NCBI GenBank assembly: GCA_958298945.1
Contig: OY282609.1
Coordinates: 9,282,326-9,346,325 of the forward strand
Length of the DNA: 64,000 bases
Direction of reading: 5' to 3'
DNA from: Atherix ibis
Lineage: Eukaryota > Arthropoda > Insecta > Diptera > Athericidae
The position numbers were made by a program, and so were the translations under genes. A model generated the notes under the pieces. The model made no database searches, was not told where the DNA came from, and worked only from the letters and a program-made list of their open reading frames with translations. Positions 55,216 to 64,000 of the stretch are shown here, one piece after another (within the stretch, counting starts at the first letter, position 1; the number at the start of each line of letters is the position of its first letter).

Positions 55216-56779
55216 TAATACTCTTACAAAACAGTAGCGGTACAATTAGGGGACGGACATCAATGGAAATGATAACTTCTTTTTTGTAATAGTTGAAAAA
55301 ATAAAACAAAATATTTAAATTGTTATTTATTAATAATTTACTATATACAATATTATTTTATGCGGCCAAGAAAATAATTAAAAATTTTCGATTAATTAAA
55401 ATTTAAAGGAGAGATTTGTAGAGAATATGTTATTAACAACAATTGTCCCATCATACTTTTGCCTAGTAGTGTACTTACATACTCGTTGGAAGAGCTTAAG
55501 TTGAACTCATTATGAACGAATATTAAAACGTTGAGGTGCAAATTAACAAACTTTTTAGCCAAATAGTCATGCAGACAGGTACATACATACACATACATTT
55601 ACTTGGATATGTGAAGTATAGGCGATTATGTCTGTATAGTTTGGTATGGAAACTTTTCACTTAAATTAATCTCATGTTCGCAAAAAAAAGCTTAATTGGA
55701 ATTTACAGAAAGTGTTAAAAACATTCACTAATTAACTACTTGGATTAGTTACTAAACATTTGATTTTTTTTTTCGTGGTTTTATCTTATAAAAACAATTA
55801 GCAAAATTGTATTATTATTGATTATAATTAGCACAAAAATAGGAAAAGCTTTTTTTTTATATACTAACGTTAATGTGCCTAATTTAGAAAAAAATATTTC
55901 TTTATTTACTGGAATTAATTTTGTGATAAATTTTTAATCCGTTTTAAAAAATAAAATCCTCTTTTAATTTGTAATTATAACCGAAATGAATACGCAATAT
56001 TTGAGGCTGAAATAAATCAATTTTGTTTTTAAAATTTTGGTAAATTTGGATTTTTTTTTATTCTAAATGTTGTGTTTTATTTAATTTCCAGTAAGCTCAT
56101 AAAATCTATTTTGTTCAAATCTTAGCGGTTTTTTTATAATTTTTTATAAAAAAATTGTCCTTTATTTTTTTTTGTAGTAATTTTTTGTTTTTAAAACTAA
56201 TTCACTAAAATTTAATACCATTAAAAATTTATATTTGCTTCAAATTTTTATTGATTTATTTGGGGAAAAATTATTTTTGGCGCAATAACAATTTTTTATT
56301 GGAGAACTGATAATAGATTAAATAGAAATTTTCTAAAAAACTATGTTAATTTTTTTGATATTTTTGTATACAATAATTTTCAAAAAAAATGTTCATTTTC
56401 GGTAAAATTTGTTTTAATAAAAAAAAAAACAAAAAGAATTGAAGGCATAAAAATTATTTCTTCTAAATTTAAAAATTCAGTTTTATAAAAATGGAAGTTA
56501 TTTAATATATGTTTGTTAAATGAAAGATATTGTTTAGATATAAAAATATTGAATAACCGAGTCTTCTTCAAATAATTTTGAATTGAAATAGAAAACAGAG
56601 ATTTGGTTCACAAAAATCAGTTATATAAAATTGGAAATTATATATGAAAAAAAAAATTGCTAAATAGTCACCTCTAATTTGGGTAGAAAACATCGATCGC
56701 AGAATATACATTCACGGATGGAAAAGTTCTGTACAAGCTCTATATAAGACTTACCATTTATTGTAACAGCATTACCAGC
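55216..56779. other. AT-rich non-coding stretch
   Basis: No gene, repeat unit or element end was recognised. The minus frames at 55392-55598 and 56380-56571 have no motifs. Confidence 0.5.
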
Positions 56780-57945
56780 AGAATCTCCTGAATAACACTT
56801 TCGGCCCAATGCCACCCATGGCTCAACAACAACTTTGGATTACTGGAACCTCAGACTCAATGGTACCTTCGGCTCAATAACACCTTTGACTCAATAGAAC
56901 CTCCTGTTTAAAGATACCTCCGGCTCAATAGCTCCTTGGACTGTATGACACCTTCGGATATATGAGACCTTTGGTTTAAATGGCACTTCCGACACGTTGA
57001 TACCCGCGGCTCAATCGAACCTTTGACTCAATAGCACCTCTGGCTCAATGACACTTTCGGCCCAATGATACCTACGGCTCAACAATATTTTTGGACTACT
57101 GGACCCTCTGGCTCAATGGTATTTTCGGCTCAATAATACATTCGGCTCAATAAAACATCCTGTGTGAAGGTACCTCCGGCTCAATAGTTCCTGCGACTCA
57201 ATGGATCAATGTAACCTTTGGTTTAATGGCACTTCCGACTCGTTGGTATCTCCGAATCAATCGAACCTCCAACTAAATAGCATATCTGTCTTAATGGCGG
57301 CTGCAACCCAATAGCATCTTCGACCTAATGTCTCCTCTGGCTCAATGACACCTCGCTCTATGGTACCTTCGGCCTAATGGCACCTTCGGCTTAGTATATC
57401 TTCGACTCAATGGCACCTTTCGCTCAATGACATCTTCGTCCCAAGGGCACTTTCAGGCTAATGGTATCTTCGGCTAAATAATACCTTCGGATCAATGAAA
57501 CCTTCGCTGCAAAGATACTTTCGGCTTAATGAGACTTATGCTCAATACCTGCTTCGATACAATGACACTTCTGACTCAATGGGACCTGCAGTCAAATGAC
57601 ACATTCAGCTCTATGGTACCTAATGGCAGTCAAATGACACATTCAGCTCTGCAGTTCGACCTAATGGGACCTGCAGTCAAATGACACATTCAGCTCTATG
57701 GTACCTTCGGCGCAATAACACCCAGTGGGACCTTTGGCTTAATGGTCCTTCCGACTCGATGATACCTCCAGCCTAATGGTAATTTTGGTCCAATGGCAAC
57801 TTTTACTCGATGACACCTTCGGTCTAATGGCAACTTCGACACAATAACACCTACGGCCCAATGGCATGTCTGAGCTCAATAGCACCTCCAGTCTATTAGC
57901 ACTTTTGGTCAAATGTCATCTGCAGCCCAATGCCACCTCCGGACC
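56780..57945. repeat. GC-rich minisatellite array L, ~17-bp unit
   Basis: About 65 units of TTCGGCTCAATGGYACC and variants, markedly GC-richer than the rest of the window. A longer period of ~256 bp is visible: GGCTCAACAA with following variants at 56820 and 57076. Near 57590-57720 the phrase TCAAATGACACATTCAGCTC occurs three times, showing recent local slippage. It is non-coding. Confidence 0.93.
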
Positions 57946-58189
57946 CAACACAGCACCACCCACTCACTCTACGAGGGTGTAAGAGTTATTCTCGAATTGG
58001 CCCTGAGGTTTCACGTCATCAAAAGTGCATATTTCGCTGCATCACTCATTATTAGTTTAGTCTAAAAAATCAGGTGTTTTATATAAAGAGTCTTGTCTAT
58101 TAAAACAGGTTCTGGATAAAATGTCAATAAATTTTTTTCTTCAAAATAAGTCCTTATAAGGCCTTAAAAAAAGCGCTCTTCGCGTCAGA

Positions 58190-58330
58190 CGGACATTGGG
58201 ATGCTCTACTATAAAAACGGCCGAATTGTTGTTGAAAAAAAGGTTTCTTGCGGTTCCCTAGACCACCTACTCACCTGATCTAAGCCCGTGTGGCTTTTTT
58301 CTAAAAATTTTGCAAAAAAAAAATCAATTT
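58190..58330 (+). pseudogene. Mariner transposase fragment
   Basis: The plus strand reads AELLLKKRFLAVP, a stop, then TTYSPDLSPCGFFLKILQK. The family sequence is PPYSPDLSPCDFFLF, so the third catalytic Asp has become Gly. It resembles the relic at 49.7-50.0 kb more than the mauritiana-type copies. Only ~45 codons remain and no element ends were found. Confidence 0.7.
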
Positions 58331-59914
58331 CATTTCTAAACTCACTGATTATTAAAACTTGTTTTAATAATAATTTTAGATTAATTTAATTAGGACCTAA
58401 GCATTTTTCTTACCTTTTTTACCCTCCCCCCTCTCCGCTAGATAAAAAAATGTTTAATTTTCAAAAATCAAATCAGAAAGTCTAGAATTAAAAAAAAAAG
58501 TTTCCATCAAAGAGTTTATCGATTTTTATTCCTTTTAATAAATACACAAAAAGCAAATTCATATCAAATAGCCTCATACCAATTAATTTTAATTATTTTT
58601 CACCAGATCCACCTGCATTATAATCAAAGTTTATATTCTGTAATACGAAGAGAAAATATCCCCTTCACCATGTATCCTCTGGGCTTATGTATGCAATCGT
58701 ATAATATTCTAGAGCTAAGTAGACATTCCGAAAGGGAAATTATAGTAATTCAAAGAAACTAAAAGAAAATTGAAGAAGCCTTCCGCTGCACAACTCATTT
58801 GCACAAGATGAATTTCTGCATAACTTCGCATCCACATTGATTACTGTTTCGTTTTCCTTTTCGCGATTATAGTTTTCTCCATTATTTCTTCAGAAAATGA
58901 TACTCGCGTCTACCCGAAAGCCAACGAAATTGAAGGTTCTGTGCTGAAGCTGTGAATCTAAACATGGCCAACGGCTAAACGTTGTAGTTTTTTTACCCAT
59001 TCATCCGATGACGGTGGTTCCATTCCATTCCTGGGAAAGATTTCTTGCTATTTCTTGATTTGAAAATATTCCACTTTTGTACGGTGTTCAATTTAATTCC
59101 AAAATAATTGAATTTCGGACCAAAAATCATATACTCTCTAAGATGTGGATGGAAATATACACAAATTCATGCATCCGCTGACCGCCAGTGTTCTTTTATA
59201 GGCTCATGGATAAGTGAAGCTCTGCAAATATTGCTAAATACTGAAATTATCTACTTTTTGAAAGAGTCGATACGAATGTAGGCTAGTGACTCACTAAATA
59301 AGTATTTCATGGATTTCGAAACTTGTATCTCTTGTCAAACAAACTTTGTAGTTGCACTTATTTGCATAGTCGATGTGTGCAAGCACGCAAAAGAAATTTG
59401 CTGCAAGTCTATATAAAAACTCACCTCTTTATCTACTGCAATAAGAATAAAAATGAAAATAAATGAAATTAATAGAAAAATGCGTACTTAGAAAATTACC
59501 TTACGACAGGTTGTTATCAACATGCCTGACAAGAGGTGATTCGAGACTCGTTTATAGCGAAACTAAGCCGCCTACAAATATCTTTTGACACCAAATACAG
59601 ATAACTTTACTTACAAAATAACAAAAAAAAAATAAAAAAAAATCCATTAACGAACAACACTGACTACTTCTTCGTGATAACAGAGAACACTTTCCATTTG
59701 CTATCTTATTAATAACACAGTTAGCAATGGAAACAAGATAATTTTAAGATGATTTTTTTCGTTAGTTTTATTATTTTTTATTTATACAGCCTTCTGCAAA
59801 TAGCTTTCAAAAAAAAAAAAAGTATAAAGTAGCTTTCAAAAAAATTCTTAAAAAAAAAAAAAATTTTTCTTGTATAAAATTTCAACAAATATTAAGAAAA
59901 TATTTAGGATGATC
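58331..59914. other. Less AT-rich, non-repetitive stretch
   Basis: Positions 58600-59590 are more complex and less AT-rich than most of the window, with no tandem repeat, no element and no long frame. It looks like ordinary intron or intergenic DNA and is the largest part of the window without recognisable repeat content. Confidence 0.45.
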
Positions 59915-60640
59915 CATTTTGTAACTTGGAAAGTAATAGCAAAGTCAATTAATAGATCTTCAATATATATTTTAGTTGAGATAATGATTATTTAGGTAAA
60001 AGTTTGCCATTTAATATAATAAATAAAATACTGACTAAATAATGTGTTGAAATTGTAAAAAAAAAATTTACATGCTGATTTTTTAAACAAAAATTTTCTT
60101 CAGCGATGAGGCTCATTTCTCCTTCCGTTGAATACGTCAATCAGCAAAATTTTTATATATAAGGCTCTGAAAATCCACAAGTAATTACCAAAATGCTATT
60201 GTATTTATAAAAAATAATTTTTGTCAGAAGATACGAAAAATATTCGCTTTAATTGAGCGAAAAGTTTTTAGCATGCATAATTTTGAGATTTGGTGATGTT
60301 AATTGGTCTAAGAAATCGATTGATTTAATGATGTTGGACTTTTTTTTTGTAAAGCTACATAGGAAAATCTTATTTTTGCAAGTAAAACTTAAATTTTAAA
60401 GCGTTTAAATAAAGTACAATCCATTAAGTAATGGCCGAATTAAAGTCCGAAAAGTGTGGAAAAAGTCATAATAAATTATCTAAAAAGGATCCAGTCCTAC
60501 AAGAAGTTTCATGGCAACCATTTAAATAATTTTATATAGCAACGTTTACTCAATATGATTAAATATAAAATTTTATGCATATCTGAATTTTAAGTGTATT
60601 TATATTTAAATTTATTTTTCCACTTAAATAAAAAAGGCGG
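59915..60640 (+). mobile_element. TE-A relic, left end to tail
   Basis: The left end is GATCCATTTTGTAACTTGGAAAG, near 59911-59934. TTTGCCATTTAATATA follows, then FSDEAHFSF-like sequence near 60105 (TTCAGCGATGAGGCTCATTT), the IISRFGDVNW-like block near 60280 and the tail at 60420-60520. It is truncated and broken throughout. Its tail is the first unit of the tandem array that follows. Confidence 0.75.
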
Positions 60641-61570
60641 TATACTTTTTATAGCGGAAATTATGAAGCCAATTTGGACTTATAGAATTGAACTGTTTCA
60701 ATTTTGATCCCATCTAGTCCTCAAAATCTAAGATCTTTCGTTTAATTAAAAGATCCTACTTTCGGAGATAATTCTTAAACTTTATAGCATTTCTAAAAGT
60801 CAATATTCCCCAAGTAATGGCCTGAAAAGTATCAAGTCCTGCAACAAGTCTCATGGCAACAATTTAAATGATTTTATATAGCAACGTTTACTCAATATGA
60901 TTAAATATAAAATTTTATGCATATCTGAATTTTAAATATATTTATATTTAAATTTATCTTTCCATTTAAATAAAAAAGGCTGTATACTTTTTACAGCCGA
61001 ATTATAAAGCCAATTTGGACTTATAGAATTGAATTGTTCCAATTTTTATCACATCTAGTCCTTAAAATCTAAGATTTTACACAGAATTAAAAGATCCTAC
61101 TTTCGGAGATAATTCTTAAACTTTATAGCATTTTTAAAAACCAATATCCCCCAAGTAATGGCCTGAAAAGTATCAAGTCCTGCAAGAAGTCTTATGGCAA
61201 CCATTTCAATAATTTTATATAGCAACGTTTACTCAATATGATTAAATATAAAATTTTATGGATATCTGAATTTTAAGTGTATTTATATATTTAAATTTAT
61301 ATTTCCACTTAAATAAAAAAGGCTGTATACTTTTTATAGCGGAAATTATGAAGCCAATTTGGACTTATCGACTTGAATTTTGGGGTGGTTTAACTAAATG
61401 TTCCAATTTTTATTGCACCTGGTCCTTAAAAACTAAGATCTTTTGTATAATTAAAAGATCCTTCTTTTGCAGATAATTCTTAAACTTTATAGCATTTTCA
61501 AAAATCAATATCCCTCAAGTAATGGCCTGAAAAGTATCAAGTCCTGCAACAAGTCTCATGCCAACCATTT
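60420..61570 (+). repeat. Four-copy tandem array M made from a TE-A end
   Basis: A ~342-364-bp unit is repeated: ATCAAGTCCT (or ATCCAGTCCT) at 60489, 60831, 61172 and 61536. Each unit joins the TE-A transposase tail and right-end DNA to ~170 bp of flank (AAGCCAATTTGGACTTATAG, GATCCTACTTTCGGAGATAA). The phrase TAGCAACGTTTACTCAATAT is identical in three units, which suggests recent amplification or homogenisation. Confidence 0.9.
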
Positions 61571-61639
61571 AAATATTTTTTTATTAATTATATAAAGTCA
61601 AAATTAATAAAAAATATAATGAAATAGAAATTCTCGAGT

Positions 61640-61800
61640 GCCAAATTTTGATTTATATTTTTGTATTCGACGGAAATTTGTATTCGGCGCAAGTAGCCGT
61701 ACTGAGAGTTTTAGAGCTCGTAAGTTCATATTGGTTTCAATTTGGTATTGTATACAAGTACTTTTCTATCTATTATTAATAGAAAATTTTCGATATATCT
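61640..61800 (-). pseudogene. Scrap of the Jockey-type family
   Basis: The stretch GTTTTAGAGCTCGTAAGTTC, TTGGTTTCAATTTGGTATTG and TACTTTTCTATCTATTATTA parallels 41750-41835 of the minus-strand copy 2 (ATTCTAGTCCGTAAGTCGAT, GGTATTGTATAAAAGTACTT). It corresponds to the RT thumb region read on the minus strand. No frame survives. Confidence 0.65.
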
Positions 61801-64000
61801 ATTTATTAATAAATAATATTTAATAAAATGGATAAAAAAATATTCCTCAAAAAAATCTCAACTAATTATTTTCGGAATTGCACAAAATTTTTGTTTAAAA
61901 ATTCTCTATAAATTTTACATTAAATCTTTCAGTATATTTTTATTATTTAATAAGTTATAAAAATTCTTAATAGAATAACTTTCATTAAATTTAAAAAAAT
62001 AATAAAATTTATCTCTAATCCATGAGCTATTAAATACCTAAATTAAAAAAGAAGAATTTCCGTTTATAAAATGTTTTTACAAATAAATATTTTCAAAACA
62101 AAGGCAAACTTTTATGGATTTCTAGAAAAATATTTCGTGGTATTACGTAAATTTTTATAATAAATTAGCAAAAACAGAAAAAAAGACAAACAGTGGAACA
62201 GTTTTAATATATAATTTTCTGCCAACTATAATAATTTTATAGTTACACGAGTAGCTATTATTATTATTAGAAAAATAACGGCCGATTGTCTTCCATTTTT
62301 GCCATCGTTAATAATCAAAAGTCGTCATTTTCCTTATTTTTATTATGGAAAACAAAACAAAAAAGCCAAAATTGTATTTCGGTCATTGTGTGAACAAATA
62401 TTTTTACCAGAAATGATTTTCAACCAAATTACGTGTATAACCTTTATTTTAATTAATTTCCTTTAGTTTTCCAAATATTAATATAAAATTTTTTTTTTTT
62501 TTAGTAAAATTTATTGCCATTTTATAATCTTAAAAATATTATTTTATTTTCTAAATTAGCAAAGACGAACGTAGTGCAATTGGTTAATTTTTTTTTCCAA
62601 GAGCTTTCGTTAAAACTTAACGAAGCGAATATTCTAAACGATTTCCTTTAATTCAATTTGAAAGTTTTTTAATCAAAATTTTCCTTTCTTCTTATAATTA
62701 TATTTTTAATAGAAAAAAATTTTAAAATTTTATAACGGAATTTTTCTAAACTTTTTCAAATATTTTACAAAAATTTTCGTTAAAAAAAATGGCCGCTTTA
62801 AATTTGAATTTATTTTATGTTAAAGAATTTCTTAAATGTTTTTTTTAGCATTCTATTAAGTTTTAACATAAGTTTATGCTGATTTTCTGTTTGGTTGCGT
62901 AGCACTGCCCTTTGGATTGGTTGCCCACTTCATGGTATTAGATGCGATAAAGGGCGTGGCAGATTTTTTGTTATTGCAATAATTCTATTTTTATTTTTAT
63001 ACAAAAAATCTGACGTTTTTAAAAAAAAATTTAAAAATATTTATTTTTGTAAAAGACACTAAAATAACAACTTTTCCCCCCTTATTGGAATCTATCTACT
63101 CAAAAAGGGCAAATTTAAAGTTTTAGGAAGTTTTCTGATGAATTTATCTTTAAATGCCGGAAAAGTAAAAGAGGAGTTTTTTATTTTAAACAGAAACGTC
63201 ATAGTGATAGGCAAATCGTTAATGAAACTTTTTATAACGAGCAACACATTTTACTTAATGAATTTATATAAATTTTTTGAAATTTTTCTTTCCAAAACAC
63301 ATATTGGATAATCACTATACAAAAACGCTTACTAGATTAACGTATCCTGAAAGAGGTATAAATATTACCGAAAAATATCTTCTAGGAAATACATTTGGAT
63401 ATTTTGACAACAGCAAAAAACTACTTTACGGTTTTTAAGTGGTTCGATTGTAGCACTACAAAAAGAAAATCAATTAATTTTTTTTGAGAAAACAAAAAAA
63501 ATAGTGGATTCTTTTTATAAAAAAAGAGAGAAAAAAATGCGAACAGTAAATGGAAGAATATTTTTAAGTATTACACTCGAAGGTGATGATTATTGATGTG
63601 TAAAGAAAGTATCCCATTCGCGGAAATCAAACTAGCCGATAGGAAGTAAGTAGGTACAAAACACTATAAAGATGGTATGATGATGATCGAGGTCTATAAA
63701 TGGAAACCTCAATAATAGCGAATGGTGTGACTGGTTGACTACTGGTTAAATGCTGGTGTAGTGCGGTGGCGGATTGCTATACTATGCAATATGAGATCGT
63801 AGAAAATTCTCCACAATTAATAAAGGAAAACTTGCTGAATAAGCCCCTCTCGGCACACATGCATACCTTTCTTTCTAGACCAAGTAGAAAAAACGCAGTT
63901 TTTTTTTATTACCTTCTGCGTCAATCTATCGGTATATGTGTGTCTGTGTGTGTGCATGAATATTTTTTTTTGTGGTCATATATACGACCGACAACAAAGT
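61801..64000. other. AT-rich non-coding stretch
   Basis: No gene is seen. 62880-62960 and 63560-63880 are less AT-rich, with no frame or repeat unit. Poly-T runs are frequent and the window ends in a (TG)-rich patch near 63938-63955. Confidence 0.45.
63235..63312 (+). mobile_element. Possible TE-A end
   Basis: TTTCTTTCCAAAACACATATTGGATAATC (63286-63314) resembles the TE-A right end, and AT-rich DNA with a TTTTACTTAATGAATTTATA phrase precedes it. No transposase remnant is attached, so this is the weakest of the series. Confidence 0.4.

Overview
The window looks like gene-poor, strongly AT-rich DNA from an insect, most likely a higher fly. The evidence is the set of mobile elements: two mauritiana-type mariners, DD41D 'rosa-like' mariners, Tc1, Jockey-type non-LTR retrotransposons and a TA-flanked MITE. 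I found no host protein-coding gene that I can support, no rRNA or complete tRNA, no CRISPR and no operon-like layout. Every recognisable coding stretch is a decayed transposase or reverse transcriptase. The DNA could be intergenic, a very long intron or pericentromeric; the sequence does not decide this.

Layout, left to right. 1-4.4 kb is AT-rich, with a perfect 17-bp-arm palindrome at 812-856 and a GC-richer patch at 1.84-2.17 kb. 4.44-7.64 kb is a ~32-bp minisatellite with a ~613-bp higher-order period. A deleted mariner lies at 8.73-9.72 kb, followed by a DD41D fragment. 11.0-12.35 kb (~180-bp units) and 12.38-13.8 kb (~36-bp units) are two adjoining, unrelated tandem arrays. 16.2-17.7 kb is another array that ends in a nearly perfect 261-bp duplication, next to a Tc1 fragment. 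19.7-21.7 kb holds two further arrays, 22.08-23.18 kb a second deleted mariner, and 24.5 kb a 252-bp MITE. 26.6-28.5 kb is a ~27-bp minisatellite whose translation looks like a Lys-rich protein but is not one.

From 29 to 34.9 kb there is a GC-richer segment with a TATA-like box and a splice-donor consensus (a weak first-exon candidate), several relics of one transposon family (called TE-A here) and a 5'-truncated Jockey-type element. 36.2-37.3 kb is an array with a TGGYAACAC motif in every unit. 38.7-47.4 kb contains an inverted duplication, a second Jockey-type copy on the minus strand, fragments of another non-LTR family, and an almost complete 1.3-kb DD41D element whose frame is broken only by four TAA codons. 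48.7-50.0 kb is decayed mariner sequence, partly in tandem, closed by a striking inverted repeat. 52.5-53.6 kb is a TTC/TCA-rich array, 56.8-57.9 kb a GC-rich 17-bp minisatellite, and 60.4-61.6 kb a four-copy array made from a TE-A end. The rest to 64 kb is AT-rich.

The main biological story is structural. At least twelve tandem arrays with unrelated unit sequences sit in 64 kb, most of them with a second, longer period. Several are clearly built from pieces of dead transposons, and perfect short inverted repeats that look like template-switch events occur at several places. 'TE-A' is only a label used here for relics that share ends close to TTATCCATTTTGTAGTTTGG and a transposase resembling the DD41D group.
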